Shown: piece by piece, positions 1 to 9,103 of the stretch
Layout of the letters: each line of letters opens with the position of its first letter
Numbering within the stretch: the first letter of the stretch is position 1
NCBI GenBank assembly: GCA_028871815.1
Contig: JAGWMJ010000009.1
Coordinates: 62,001-126,000, forward strand
DNA: 64,000 bases
Direction: 5' to 3'
Origin: Armatimonadota bacterium
GTDB lineage: Bacteria > Armatimonadota > Chthonomonadetes > Chthonomonadales > Chthonomonadaceae
Notes under the pieces: model-generated
Told to the model about the DNA's origin: nothing
The model's database searches: none
Seen by the model: only the letters and a program-made list of their open reading frames with translations
Position numbers and translations under genes: made by a program

Positions 1-1470
1 AGTGAACAACTGCCATTCGGAGTTGCCGATGACGAGTTTCAGGCATCTGCAGATGAAACGCTGCGCGTTCAGTACCGATACCTGGATCTGCGAAGGCCCG
101 ACATGTACCGCCGCTTGAAGTTGCGACACCAGGCCGTGAAGTACATCCGGGACTTCCTGGACGGTCACGGCTTCCTTGAAGTGGAAACACCGCTGTTTAC
201 CAAGAGTACTCCGGAGGGTGCGCGCGACTATCTGGTGCCGTATCGCCTGAATCCCGGCATGTTTTACGCCCTGCCACAATCGCCTCAGCAGTACAAGCAG
301 CTTCTCATGGTCGGCGGAGTAGAGCGGTACTTCCAGATTGCGCGATGTTTCCGGGATGAAGCCCAACGGGCGGACCGGCAGCCGGAGTTTACACAACTCG
401 ATCTGGAAATGTCGTTCATCGAGCAGGAAGATGTGCTCTCATTAATCGAGGAGCTGCACATCGGCCTGGTCAGGGCAATGAGCGGCAAAAGCATGCTCAC
501 GCCTTTCCCGCGATTCACCTACGACGAGGCAATGGACCTGTATGGCACCGACAAGCCGGACATCCGCTTCGGTCTGGAGGTTGTTCGGCTGAACGGGATC
601 GCGGCCCGATGTGACTTTGGCGTGTTTCGCTCAGCGGTCGATGCCGGAGGCGGCGTAGCCGCAGTCCGATACCCGGGTGGCAGTGCTCTCAGTCGCCGCG
701 AGGTGGATGAGCTTGGCGCGATGGCGAGGGAGGCCGGCGCCGGCGGATTGGCCACTATTGCCGTAACGGAGTTGAGCGCGGCGCACGTAAAGTCTGCTCT
801 GTCGCGCTACTTTGATGCGACGGAAATGGAGGCCATCCTCACCGCATGCCATGCCGAGCAGGGCGACCTGTTGTGCCTTGTCGCAGACGCCGAGCCGGAT
901 ACGGTGAATGTCGCAATTTCAAGACTGCGCCTGGAGATTGGCCGCCGACTGAATCTTCGATCACCGGACATGCTCTGCTTTTGCTGGATCACCGACTTCC
1001 CTCTGGTGAAGTGGGACGAAGCGAACGAGCGTTGGGACTCGGAACACCATCCGTTTACGATGCCGCACGAACAGGATCTGCCGAAGTTTGATACCGACCC
1101 GGCCGCAATCCGGGCTCATTGCTACGACCTGGTGTGCAACGGGCAGGAGAGCGGATCAGGCAGCATCCGGATCCACCGGGCCGATATTCAGGAGCGGGTC
1201 TTTGACCTGTTGGGCATCTCGCGGGAACGCCAGCAGGAGCGCTTCGGCCACATCCTCAAGGCATTCTCGTACGGTGCTCCACCTCACGGCGGTATCGCTA
1301 CAGGCATTGATCGGCTAATCATGAACCTGCTCGGTGAGGCAAACATTCGGGAAGTAATCGCGTTTCCTAAGACCGGCATGGGATATGATCCCCTGATGGA
1401 CTCGCCGTCGCGCGTGGATCAAGAGCAGCTCGACGAACTCGGTCTGGCTGTCAAACGGCAGAAGCAATAA
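1..1470 (+). CDS. aspS: Aspartyl-tRNA synthetase, C-terminal part (5' end outside window)
   Basis: Class II aspartate (or Asp/Asn) tRNA ligase, which charges tRNA-Asp in the cytoplasm. The frame is open from base 1 (reading SEQLPFGVADDE...), so about 489 residues are present and roughly 100 N-terminal residues, the OB-fold anticodon-binding domain, lie upstream. Visible are the family linker LRVQYRYLDLRRPDM, motif 2 (FRDEAQRADRQPEFTQLD), a bacterial GAD insertion in the middle, and motif 3 (GIATGIDRLIMNLLG) near the end. The Met at base 103 is internal to the domain and not a start. It converges with glnB, leaving about 150 bases without a gene. Whether the enzyme is discriminating or also charges tRNA-Asn cannot be decided from this part. 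Confidence 0.97.
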   Translation, partial: SEQLPFGVADDEFQASADETLRVQYRYLDLRRPDMYRRLKLRHQAVKYIRDFLDGHGFLEVETPLFTKSTPEGARDYLVPYRLNPGMFYALPQSPQQYKQLLMVGGVERYFQIARCFRDEAQRADRQPEFTQLDLEMSFIEQEDVLSLIEELHIGLVRAMSGKSMLTPFPRFTYDEAMDLYGTDKPDIRFGLEVVRLNGIAARCDFGVFRSAVDAGGGVAAVRYPGGSALSRREVDELGAMAREAGAGGLATIAVTELSAAHVKSALSRYFDATEMEAILTACHAEQGDLLCLVADAEPDTVNVAISRLRLEIGRRLNLRSPDMLCFCWITDFPLVKWDEANERWDSEHHPFTMPHEQDLPKFDTDPAAIRAHCYDLVCNGQESGSGSIRIHRADIQERVFDLLGISRERQQERFGHILKAFSYGAPPHGGIATGIDRLIMNLLGEANIREVIAFPKTGMGYDPLMDSPSRVDQEQLDELGLAVKRQKQ

Positions 1471-1617
1471 TCGCGGCGTCCTGCCGACCACAAATGCGGG
1501 AGATTGCTGATAGAAGCGGGAGCCTTGCGCGTGCGCAGGTGCAGCTATGCCGCAGCCGGCACGCCCAACAATCGCGCAGAAGCCGGCACAAGCAGATCCG
1601 GCGCAAAACCGGCCAGG

Positions 1618-1956
1618 CTACAAGGCTTCGTCGCCCTCGTCACCAGTTCGGATGCGTACCGCGCGCTCTACATCCGATATAAAGATTTTGCCATCACCCA
1701 CCTCGCCTGTGGCCGCGGCCGCGAGCGCAACTGCCAGCGCATCTTCGACATTTGCATCGGCAACGACCATTTCGACCTTCACTTTAGGAAGCAAGTTGAC
1801 GACATAGGTATTGCCGCGATACTTTTCGGTCCGTCCGCGCTGGTGGCCGAAGCCACGAACGTCGGTCACCGTCATACCCACGATGCCGATGTCGGCCAGC
1901 GCCTGTTTCACATCCTCAAGCTTGATCGGCCGGATTACACACTCAATCTTCTTCAT
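1618..1956 (-). CDS. glnB: Nitrogen regulatory protein PII
   Basis: A 112-residue PII signalling trimer subunit that senses 2-oxoglutarate, ATP/ADP and nitrogen status. It begins [10 protein letters not shown], keeps the T-loop [18 protein letters not shown] with Tyr51 (the uridylylation site) and Tyr46, and ends with the family signatures [10 protein letters not shown] and RIRTGDEG. Length is normal. The start lies 14 bases inside the 3' end of leuB in another frame, so the two are translationally coupled. No amtB or glnA is adjacent. The modifying enzyme GlnD is encoded elsewhere in this window (49184-51871), which supports classical uridylylation control. GlnB and GlnK cannot be told apart here. 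Confidence 0.96.
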   Translation of the reverse strand: MKKIECVIRPIKLEDVKQALADIGIVGMTVTDVRGFGHQRGRTEKYRGNTYVVNLLPKVKVEMVVADANVEDALAVALAAAATGEVGDGKIFISDVERAVRIRTGDEGDEAL

Positions 1957-3085
1957 GGCGCTCTCCCGGCCGGTTAGAAGTCTGTTCCTTGAGCCGCTGG
2001 AGAACAGCAGCCCCGATGGCGCGAGTACCTACGGAGCACTCTCCCGGCGCGGCAATATCCGCCGTGCGGCAGCCGGCTGTGAGCGCGGCATCCACGGCCG
2101 CCTCAATGGCGACGGCCGCAGGTTCGCAGTCCAGCGAATACCGGAACATAAGCGCTACTGAGAGGATAGCAGCCAACGGATTTGCCACGTCGCGGCCGGC
2201 AATGTCGGGCGCTGAGCCATGTGCCGGTTCAAACAACCCCCGCCGGTGTCCGGCCGGGCCGAAGTCGCTGCCCAGACTGGCCGAAGCCAGCATCCCAAGG
2301 CTGCCGGTAAGCATCGCCGCTTCATCGCTCAGGATATCTCCAAACATGTTTTCGGTCACGATCACGTCAAACTGCGCGGGATTTCGGATCAACTGCATGG
2401 CAGCGTTATCAACCAGCATGTGACTGAGTTCTAGATCCGGATACCGGCTCAAGCCCATCCCGGTCACGGTCTCCCGCCACAGCCGTGATGTCTCCAGGAC
2501 ATTTGCCTTGTCCACGCTGCACATGCGCCCACGCCGGCTTGCGGCGGCACGAAATCCTGTTTCTGCGATCCGCTCAATCTCGGCGCGCGAGTACACGCAT
2601 GTATCCACTGCGAATTCGCCGGTAGGATCGCGGTGCCTTGGCTGACCGAAATAGATCCCGCCCGTCAGTTCCCGGACGACCATCAGATCGACGTCGGGAT
2701 CCTCCAGCGCGCGACGCAACGGCGAGCTGCCACGCAGCGCAGCGTGCACGCGTACGGGCCGAAGATTGGCGTACAGGCCGAGTTCCTTCCGGATTGGCAG
2801 CAGCGCACCGGATTCAGGCCTCTTGGTCGCGGGCTGTATCGCGTCCCACTTCGGGCCTCCGACAGCCCCGAGGAGCACCGCGTCCGAGGCCCTGCAGAGC
2901 GCTCGTGTGGCCTCAGGCAGCGGCTCGCCGATCGCATCCAGCGCGGCTCCGCCAATCAGCGCATGCTCGATATCGAGAGAGACGCCATGCAGTTCGGCTG
3001 CGGCTGCCGCAACCAGCTCAGCTTGAAGCAGAATCTCCGGTCCGACACCGTCACCAGCCAGAACAGCGATACGGAATCCAGTCAT
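1943..3085 (-). CDS. leuB: 3-isopropylmalate dehydrogenase
   Basis: NAD-dependent oxidative decarboxylation of 3-isopropylmalate, the third step of leucine synthesis. The 380-residue protein begins [17 protein letters not shown] and has the family blocks [33 protein letters not shown] and the [15 protein letters not shown] substrate and metal segment, followed by [14 protein letters not shown] and [12 protein letters not shown]. The start is fixed by an ATGA overlap with the stop of the upstream GNAT gene; a longer frame to 3196 would run back over that gene with non-family sequence. Its 3' end overlaps glnB. No other leu gene is present in the window. Confidence 0.96.
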   Translation of the reverse strand: MTGFRIAVLAGDGVGPEILLQAELVAAAAAELHGVSLDIEHALIGGAALDAIGEPLPEATRALCRASDAVLLGAVGGPKWDAIQPATKRPESGALLPIRKELGLYANLRPVRVHAALRGSSPLRRALEDPDVDLMVVRELTGGIYFGQPRHRDPTGEFAVDTCVYSRAEIERIAETGFRAAASRRGRMCSVDKANVLETSRLWRETVTGMGLSRYPDLELSHMLVDNAAMQLIRNPAQFDVIVTENMFGDILSDEAAMLTGSLGMLASASLGSDFGPAGHRRGLFEPAHGSAPDIAGRDVANPLAAILSVALMFRYSLDCEPAAVAIEAAVDAALTAGCRTADIAAPGECSVGTRAIGAAVLQRLKEQTSNRPGERHEED

Positions 3086-3606
3086 GCTTCTTGCTGTTCC
3101 GTTCCGCACCGGCTCAATTGCATCAGGTGCAGCACGGTTTCGAAAGCCTGTGCCCGCCAGAAGCCGACTGCGGCCGGGTTGGACGCAGCGGCACACAACT
3201 GAACGGTAGCTCCCTGCTTCAGCGAGAAATCACGTAGCAGTGCCCGGACCAGGTTACCAGCAACTCCGCGGCGGCGCCATTCCGGCGTCACGTACAGGTC
3301 GGCTATCCAGGCCTCGTTACCGGTGAACATGAATGGCGACGGTACGCGCGTGGACCCGGCAACAAATCCAAGAAGTGTGGTCGCCAACGGCTCCTCGGCG
3401 ACCCAGACGTGCCAGTCGCGTCCAGTCAGCAGGCGCCTTGCGTGCTCCAGGTGCAGCCTTGTGCCCGGCGGCACCCCCGGCAGCCGCCGATCAAGTTCGT
3501 GGTGCTCGTTCATCAACCGCAGCCAGAGTGCGGCAACCTGCTCAGCATCGCGCACTCCGGCGCGGCGAACCGTTGGTACGGGGAGTGCGTCTGTGGGCAA
3601 AGTCAT
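3082..3606 (-). CDS. GNAT-family N-acetyltransferase
   Basis: A 174-residue acetyl-CoA-dependent acetyltransferase of unknown substrate. The acetyl-CoA pyrophosphate loop (motif A) is visible as [20 protein letters not shown] at about residues 115-135, followed by an Asn/Phe-containing motif B ([16 protein letters not shown]). It is the first gene of a tight set with leuB and glnB and overlaps leuB by four bases. The ribosome-binding sequence GGAAGG directly abuts the ATG and is better spaced for a TTG two codons later, so the true start may be at 3600. Small-molecule or protein targets are equally possible. Confidence 0.85.
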   Translation of the reverse strand: MTLPTDALPVPTVRRAGVRDAEQVAALWLRLMNEHHELDRRLPGVPPGTRLHLEHARRLLTGRDWHVWVAEEPLATTLLGFVAGSTRVPSPFMFTGNEAWIADLYVTPEWRRRGVAGNLVRALLRDFSLKQGATVQLCAAASNPAAVGFWRAQAFETVLHLMQLSRCGTEQQEA

Positions 3607-3647
3607 CCTTCCTGCGGCGAACCCAAATGAACCGATCCGAGCACAGG

Positions 3648-3653
3648 ATTCTA
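3648..3653 (-). promoter_or_regulatory. Candidate -10 box for the GNAT-leuB-glnB operon
   Basis: The minus strand reads TAGAAT about 40 bases upstream of the GNAT start, in the only free space before that operon. No convincing -35 box sits at the right distance, so this is a weak call. Confidence 0.3.
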
Positions 3654-3681
3654 CCGTATTCGCCCGCTGCCAGGCACGTGG

Positions 3682-4185
3682 CTATGGCAGCGCCGGACCA
3701 TCAAGGCTTCGGAACCAGACGCGCGCGGAGGTTACCGTATTCCGGGTGGGAGCCACGATACGGAACGGCACAGATGCGCCCGCCGGCATTGTGGTATCAG
3801 TGGCAACCGCAGCTTGCGACGACAGGAGCCGGCCGCTGCGGTCAACGAGGCTCACTGCCGCCTCCAATCCGGTCAGCGCCCGGCCGCTGGTGTTGCGAAC
3901 CGAACCCGTCACGACCAGGAACCCGGGATGAGGCGCAACGTGAACTGCGCTCGCTTGCACAGCGCGATTCGAAAGGACGGCCACAGGCATCCGATGCGCC
4001 GCGGGGCTAACAAGGAACCATCCGGCCAGCGCCGCGAGCAGCGCAGCGATGCCCAGTGCAGTTTGAAGTGCGCGCCGTCGTGATGCGCCACGCGGATCGC
4101 CAGTTACCAGCCGGAGTTCGGGCTGCCCGTCCGGGCAGGCGGTTGACTTCGGAAGGCTGAACGCAGTTGCGTAGGAACGTGTCAT
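3682..4185 (-). CDS. Membrane-anchored FxLYD-like protein
   Basis: A 167-residue protein of unknown function. It has a short basic N-terminal region (SRRRALQT), one transmembrane segment at about residues 40-60 (LGIAALLAALAGWFLV), then an extracytoplasmic domain of about 90 residues. That domain has the pattern VTGSVRNTSGRALTGLEAAV...LVDRSGRLL...VPFRI, typical of the FxLYD/DUF3426 beta-sandwich fold. GGGGTAACTCC lies before the ATG. It lies between lon and the GNAT operon on the same strand, about 145 bases downstream of lon. The fold assignment is by pattern only. Confidence 0.7.
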   Translation of the reverse strand: MTRSYATAFSLPKSTACPDGQPELRLVTGDPRGASRRRALQTALGIAALLAALAGWFLVSPAAHRMPVAVLSNRAVQASAVHVAPHPGFLVVTGSVRNTSGRALTGLEAAVSLVDRSGRLLSSQAAVATDTTMPAGASVPFRIVAPTRNTVTSARVWFRSLDGPALP

Positions 4186-4330
4186 TGGAGTTACCCCTGG
4201 TGGATATACGTATCGGCGTCATAAATCAACGCCTGTTTGTCTACTATCCCGTCGGGAGTGAACCCGGAAGCAACATCACAATTCTGCCCGAAATCGTTAG
4301 AAATCGGTTGTGGGCGGCCGCGTACGCGGG

Positions 4331-6853
4331 CTAATGCGGGTGCGAGGGCACTGCCGGAACTGCGGCGGCCGGTGTCGCAGCGCGGCCGTTTGGAGCGCGC
4401 GTCGCCTTCTCTCTAGCGATATTCCGCGGCTCAAGTGCGCGACGCAATACATCGCTCACGTCATCCACAAACTCGATATCAATCGCCTCACGAACCGGCT
4501 CGGGTACTTCCTCCATCACGTCCTTTCGATTACGATCCGGCAAAAGGAGCGTGGTGATGCCGGCTCGGTGCGCACCAAGGACCTTATCTTTGATGCCGCC
4601 GACCGGCAGCACACGGCCCGAAAGCGTTACCTCACCCGTCATGGCCAACAGTGGTCGCACACGACGGCCACTGAAGAGCGACGCCAACGCCGTGGTCATG
4701 GTAATGCCGGCGGATGGTCCGTCTTTAGGTATTGCGCCAGCCGGAACGTGGATGTGGATATCGTGCGTCTCGTAGAAGTCGGACGGAGAGCCGATCTCCT
4801 CGGCGTGTCCGCGGACATACGACAGGGCTGCCTGTGCCGACTCGCGCATCACATCGCCCAGCTGCCCGGTAATCGTAAGCACACTCGGCCGGGACGCCGG
4901 CGCCGGCGTGGCGGCTGCCTCGATAAATATAATATCGCCCCCCATCGGCGTCCAGACCAGACCGGTGGCCACACCCGGCCGTTCCACTCGCTTCATGGCT
5001 TCTTCACTCTCGAAGCGAGCCGCCCCTAGGTACCGGCCAACCACCTCAGTTGTCACGCGGAGGTGGTCGCGGGTGCCCTCCGCAAACTGCCGCGTTGCCT
5101 TACGGCAAATCGCCGCTATCTCTCGCTCCAGGTTGCGCACACCGGCTTCACGCGTGTAGCCACGGATGATCAGGCGGATTGCGGGCGCCAGGAAGCTGAT
5201 TCTACCGGCGATACCATGTTCGGCCACCTGTTTGGGAACCAGGTGCCGCTTGGCGATGGCAAGCTTTTCCTCTTCGGTATAGCCAGAGATCTCGATCACT
5301 TCCATCCGGTCGCGGAGCGGCGGCAGAATGGTGTCCAGCACATTAGCTGTTGTTACAAACAGTACGTTGCTAAGATCGAACGGCACGTCCAGGTAGTGGT
5401 CTCGAAACGCGTTATTCTGCTCCGGGTCGAGAACCTCCAGCAATGCGCTGGATGGGTCCCCGCGAAAATCAGCCTGAACCTTGTCGATCTCATCGAGCAT
5501 GAATACCGGGTTGTTGGTTTCCGCGCGCTTTATGCCCTGGATGATCTGACCCGGCAGCGCGCCGATATACGTGCGCCGATGCCCGCGCACTTCTGCTTCA
5601 TCGCGCACCCCACCGAGCGATATCCGGACAAACTTACGATGGATCGCCCGCGCTATCGACTTGCCGAGCGACGTTTTGCCCACGCCGGGAGGCCCGACAA
5701 AACAGAGGATCGGTTGACGTGCCGATTCACTGGGGTTGAATTTGCGCACAGAGAGATACTCGAGAATCCGCTCTTTGACTTTGTCGAGCCCGTAATGGTC
5801 GCTATCCAGCACCTTTTTTACCGCGGCAATGTCGAGATTGTCCTTGCTGCTAACCTTCCATGGCAGCGAGACCATCCAGTCCAGATAGGTGCGCGCAACG
5901 TGATATTCGGGTGCGGCGGGGTTCATGCGCAAGAGGCGATCCAGCTCTCGATCGGCCTCTTTGCGCGCCTCTTCCGGCATACCGGCGCTGGCGATCTTTT
6001 CGCGGAGTTCGTCGGCATCTTGTGTTCTGTCGTCGCCCTCGCCCAGCTCCTTCTGGATCTGCCGCAACTGTTCGCGCAGGTAGTACTCGCGCTGGGTTTT
6101 ACCAAGTTCCTGAGCCACCTCGCTCTGCAGGCGGCTTCCGACTTCGAGCACCTGAACCTCGCGCGCCAGAAGCTGGAGCAGTCGCGTCATGCGCGGTTTC
6201 AGCTCAATCGCCTCGAGAATCTCCTGACGTTCCGAGAAGGTCAGGCGTGGCATCTGGGCCGCGATGAGATCGGTGAGGACGTTTGGTTCCTGAACGTTGT
6301 TAGGCAGGTTCTGGAGTTCATCCGGCAGATCGGGTGAGAGTTGAACAACCCGTGCGAACTGTTGGCCGATAGCGCGTGTGAGCGCCTCAACGTCCAGCTT
6401 GTCCTCTTCGTTGATTTCCGGTTCGGCGATCGGCTCGATCTTGACCCGCAGATAGGGCGTGGTTTGCACCGCCTCCAGTATGCGGATTCGCTGTATCCCT
6501 TGAACGATCAAGCGGATGCCATCGGCAACTTGCGCCATCATTCGGATAGCGACGATGCATCCGATACCGTACACATCCTCCATCGTCGGATCCTCGATGG
6601 CAGGATCCTTCTTGCACACGACACCGATCAGGCGGTTGCCGTCGACCACCGATTCGTTGACAAGTTTTATCGAATTCTCACGGCCAACGCCGAGTGGCGC
6701 TACGAGGACCGGAAAAATCACAACCTCGCGGAGCGGCAGCAGATTGACCACATCGGGTAAAGGCGTCCGAACGCCGCCCTCAGATGCTGCCTCGGGAGTT
6801 GATATGCTGCTATCGTGATGTTCCAGTATCTCTGTAAGGTTTTTGGGTTCCAT
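4331..6853 (-). CDS. lon: ATP-dependent protease Lon
   Basis: Cytoplasmic AAA+ serine protease that degrades misfolded and regulatory proteins. The 840-residue protein has an N-terminal substrate-binding domain starting LLPLREVVIFPVLVAPL, a coiled region, Walker A (GPPGVGKTSLGK), Walker B (VFMLDEIDKV), and a C-terminal S16 protease domain with the catalytic serine in PKDGPSAGITM and lysine in GGIKDKVLGAHRAGI. Residues after about 800 form a low-complexity Ala/Pro tail. The ATG at 6853 is preceded by GAGGA, whereas the upstream in-frame Met at 6889 has none. It follows hsp20 by 65 bases, giving a TPR-hsp20-lon proteostasis run. Confidence 0.97.
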   Translation of the reverse strand: MEPKNLTEILEHHDSSISTPEAASEGGVRTPLPDVVNLLPLREVVIFPVLVAPLGVGRENSIKLVNESVVDGNRLIGVVCKKDPAIEDPTMEDVYGIGCIVAIRMMAQVADGIRLIVQGIQRIRILEAVQTTPYLRVKIEPIAEPEINEEDKLDVEALTRAIGQQFARVVQLSPDLPDELQNLPNNVQEPNVLTDLIAAQMPRLTFSERQEILEAIELKPRMTRLLQLLAREVQVLEVGSRLQSEVAQELGKTQREYYLREQLRQIQKELGEGDDRTQDADELREKIASAGMPEEARKEADRELDRLLRMNPAAPEYHVARTYLDWMVSLPWKVSSKDNLDIAAVKKVLDSDHYGLDKVKERILEYLSVRKFNPSESARQPILCFVGPPGVGKTSLGKSIARAIHRKFVRISLGGVRDEAEVRGHRRTYIGALPGQIIQGIKRAETNNPVFMLDEIDKVQADFRGDPSSALLEVLDPEQNNAFRDHYLDVPFDLSNVLFVTTANVLDTILPPLRDRMEVIEISGYTEEEKLAIAKRHLVPKQVAEHGIAGRISFLAPAIRLIIRGYTREAGVRNLEREIAAICRKATRQFAEGTRDHLRVTTEVVGRYLGAARFESEEAMKRVERPGVATGLVWTPMGGDIIFIEAAATPAPASRPSVLTITGQLGDVMRESAQAALSYVRGHAEEIGSPSDFYETHDIHIHVPAGAIPKDGPSAGITMTTALASLFSGRRVRPLLAMTGEVTLSGRVLPVGGIKDKVLGAHRAGITTLLLPDRNRKDVMEEVPEPVREAIDIEFVDDVSDVLRRALEPRNIAREKATRAPNGRAATPAAAVPAVPSHPH

Positions 6854-6918
6854 TCGTCCTCGCAATCGCGGATCACTAAATCGGCGCAAGTCAGGGTCGT
6901 GACTGCGCGATGAGCCGG

Positions 6919-7365
6919 TCAGCTGTCGCCGTCAACTTCAATCACGCGCGCACGCCCGCCGGTGGGCTCTCGCTTTCGCAGGGTGACTTGCAGGAATCCA
7001 TCGCGATAGATCGCCCGGATTTGGTCCCGATCGATCCTGACTTCGGAAGGCAAGGGTATCTCCCGTTGAAACGGGCCGTAGTAGACCTCCAACTGAAAGC
7101 AGCGTGTCCGGTCGTGTCGTTCTTCATCCGGTTCGGTTCGTTCGCCAGAGATGAGGAGGTGCCGGTCATCACCGGAAAGCGTGATGTTCAGGTGCTCCGT
7201 ACGCACGCCGGCAAGCTCTACCTTGAGTACCAGCGCCTCATTGGTCTCGTACATGTCGACGCACGGTTGAAATCTTATCGCGCGCATGGCTTCCTGTGCC
7301 GTGTGCCGCATATCGGATTCGAGCTGCAGAAACACGTCCAGCGGCGACAATCGTCTGCCTGTCAT
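6919..7365 (-). CDS. Small heat-shock protein, Hsp20 family
   Basis: ATP-independent holdase chaperone. From the ATG at 7365 it has 148 residues: an N-terminal arm (LSPLDVFLQLESDMRHTAQE), an alpha-crystallin domain from about FQPCVDMYETNEALVLKVEL to GFLQVTLRKRE containing the GVRTEHLNITL and ISGERTEPDEERH strands, and a short tail with the RVIEVDG extension. A strong ribosome site (GGAAGGAGAAG) precedes this ATG and lies inside the end of the TPR gene, so the Met 11 codons further upstream is unlikely. Directly upstream of lon, consistent with shared heat or misfolding control; no CIRCE element was seen. Confidence 0.95.
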   Translation of the reverse strand: MTGRRLSPLDVFLQLESDMRHTAQEAMRAIRFQPCVDMYETNEALVLKVELAGVRTEHLNITLSGDDRHLLISGERTEPDEERHDRTRCFQLEVYYGPFQREIPLPSEVRIDRDQIRAIYRDGFLQVTLRKREPTGGRARVIEVDGDS

Positions 7366-7366
7366 T

Positions 7367-7984
7367 TCACTTCTCCTTCCCTGGTGACGGTTTGCCATGG
7401 CGTTCAGCCCGATTTAGCCCACGCAAACCCGACGCGTCGTTGGGAAAAACCTTCAGAAAGCGCTCCCATGCACTGTGTGCCGCACGCCAGCGGCCCTCAC
7501 GCTCAAACACCAGCGCCCATGCCATCCACGTTTGCCGATCTGTCGGGTCCAGCTGCCGTGCAATCCGGTAGTGCTGCTCCGCCAATGCATATTGACGATT
7601 CAGGAGGCAAGTTTGCGCCAGAAGCACCTCGTAGCGTTTGCGGTCTGCGGGCGCCACCTGCTCTCCGACCTCCAGCGTTTTCATGGCGTCTGCCGGGTCA
7701 CCAGCATTGTCGTACAGGTCTGCCAACGCTTCGCGGGCAGCAAAGTAGCCGGGCTTAAGCGCTACCGCCTTCTTCATCTCCGTAAGTGCGCGGTTCTCGT
7801 GCCCGTCTTCTTGAAGTTCGTCACCTAGATTGAACGCATGCACTGCCGAATAGTCCACCGATCTTGGCAGTGCAAACCGAATCGCCATCGCCACGGCCAA
7901 TACTGCCACGACCGCGGCGACAACAAACCGGCGCCGCCCATTTCGCGAGGGCTCGGTTACGTCGCCCGGATTGTTCGAGAGCAT
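7367..7984 (-). CDS. Membrane-anchored TPR protein
   Basis: A 205-residue protein with a cytoplasmic N-terminus, one transmembrane helix at about 21-38 (VVAAVVAVLAVAMAIRFAL), then three to four tetratricopeptide-like repeats, e.g. ALTEMKKAVALKPGYFAAREALADLYDN and ALAEQHYRIARQLDPTDRQTW. Such repeats mediate protein-protein contacts; no enzyme motif is present. The stop is one base before the hsp20 start and carries that gene's ribosome site. It starts only 27 bases after the upstream isomerase-like gene, so all four genes may be co-transcribed. A specific partner cannot be named. Confidence 0.8.
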   Translation of the reverse strand: MLSNNPGDVTEPSRNGRRRFVVAAVVAVLAVAMAIRFALPRSVDYSAVHAFNLGDELQEDGHENRALTEMKKAVALKPGYFAAREALADLYDNAGDPADAMKTLEVGEQVAPADRKRYEVLLAQTCLLNRQYALAEQHYRIARQLDPTDRQTWMAWALVFEREGRWRAAHSAWERFLKVFPNDASGLRGLNRAERHGKPSPGKEK

Positions 7985-8011
7985 AGGCTGGAAACTACGA
8001 TCGGCTGCAGC

Positions 8012-8764
8012 TTACACAGCACACGCATCGAATGCCTGCTGCATCGCCGCCCGGATGTCGCCTTCCGGTACCAACTCCTGCCCGATATACCCGGTATAAC
8101 CCGTCTCAGCAATAGCCTTGCTGATTCCCCTGTAGTTCAGTTCCTGTGTATCGTCCAGTTCGTGGCGCCCCGGGTTACCCGCGGTGTGATAGTGGCCGAT
8201 CCACTGCGCATTGTCGCGAATTGTTCGGATGACGTCGCCTTCCATGATCTGCATGTGGTAGATGTCATAGAGAAGCTTGACGGATGGTGAGTTGACCAAA
8301 CGGCACACCTCTACCCCCCATGACGTGTGATCGCACTGGTAGTCCGGGTGGTTCACTTTGCTGTTCAGCAGTTCCAGCGTGAGCACTACTCCCGCCGACT
8401 CGGCCGCGCGAGCCACGCGTGCCAGGCCTTCGGCGGTAACGTCCAGGCCCTCCGAATCGGAGATTCCATCGCGGTTGCCGCTGAACACAATCATAACCGG
8501 CACCCCCCACTCGCCGGCGATCACCAGGTTATCGTTTATTTCCCGCTCGATCCGATCATGGTTTTCGGCGCGGTTCAAGCCATTGGTCAGGGTTCCGTGG
8601 CCACCCATCGTGGCAATGGCCAGACCGGCGTCGCGCACCATTGCCCACGACTCGCGCGGGATCATCTCCACGCCGTGGTAGCCAATTCGCTTCGCATCGC
8701 GCAGCAGGCTAACTGGATCGTTTCCATCTCGGTGGAAGCACCACCATGCAAACGATTGTTTCAA
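8012..8764 (-). CDS. Hydroxypyruvate isomerase-like TIM-barrel protein
   Basis: Xylose-isomerase-like TIM barrel, 250 residues, probably a sugar or hydroxy-acid isomerase/epimerase. Metal-ligand positions of the Hyi family can be seen: Glu in VLTLELLNSK, Asp/His in LLYDIYHMQ, the HYHTAGNPGRHE strand, and a late Glu in GYIGQELVPEG. The TTG start is supported by AAAGGAG nine bases upstream. It heads a minus-strand run with the TPR, hsp20 and lon genes, although a metabolic link is not obvious. Hydroxypyruvate as substrate is not proven; related barrels act on tagatose, psicose or inosose. Confidence 0.82.
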   Translation of the reverse strand: MKQSFAWWCFHRDGNDPVSLLRDAKRIGYHGVEMIPRESWAMVRDAGLAIATMGGHGTLTNGLNRAENHDRIEREINDNLVIAGEWGVPVMIVFSGNRDGISDSEGLDVTAEGLARVARAAESAGVVLTLELLNSKVNHPDYQCDHTSWGVEVCRLVNSPSVKLLYDIYHMQIMEGDVIRTIRDNAQWIGHYHTAGNPGRHELDDTQELNYRGISKAIAETGYTGYIGQELVPEGDIRAAMQQAFDACAV

Positions 8765-9103
8765 TTTTGAATACTCCTTTCATTCAGCCACGGCAATTGC
8801 GCCTCACAATTCCTCACTTCAGATCGGCGCTCCTTCATCCGCACGGCGGTCGTGGTGCGTTCGCACAATTGCCGCTGCACGGGTTGACATGCCGCGCAGC
8901 GAGCAATATAATGACTGCGTTCAACACGGCGTCGGCAGCCGGGCATTTGTCCGACGGGCCGCCGGAGGCGATTATTGGCCCGTATGATCGGTAACCCGAC
9001 CCAAACGCGTGGCGTCCAATCGTTTGTTCAGCTGTACCGCTCCAGATTCGCATTAGCGGCTGGGCCACCCACGGCATCCGGCAAAACAGGCAGGGGGTTC
9101 TAC
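8765..9103. other. Divergent intergenic region with leader
   Basis: 339 bases without a gene separate the TTG of the isomerase-like gene and the ATG of the PQQ-propeller gene. It holds a consensus plus-strand promoter (8885-8913), a leader of about 185 bases, and two inverted nine-base sites CGGCAATTG (8791-8799) and CAATTGCCG (8866-8874). These could be operator half-sites for the divergent pair. No ORF with coding character was seen in it. Confidence 0.6.
8885..8913 (+). promoter_or_regulatory. Consensus sigma70 promoter for the PQQ-propeller gene
   Basis: TTGACA at 8885-8890, a spacer of exactly 17 bases, and TATAAT at 8908-8913: a perfect match in both boxes. Predicted transcription starts near 8920, leaving a leader of about 185 bases before the ATG at 9104. 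It points only to the exported propeller gene. Confidence 0.85.

Noticed and set aside
5063-6337. A 424-codon plus-strand frame opposite lon
   Set aside because: Shadow of lon; it contains no recognisable domain and lacks a ribosome site.
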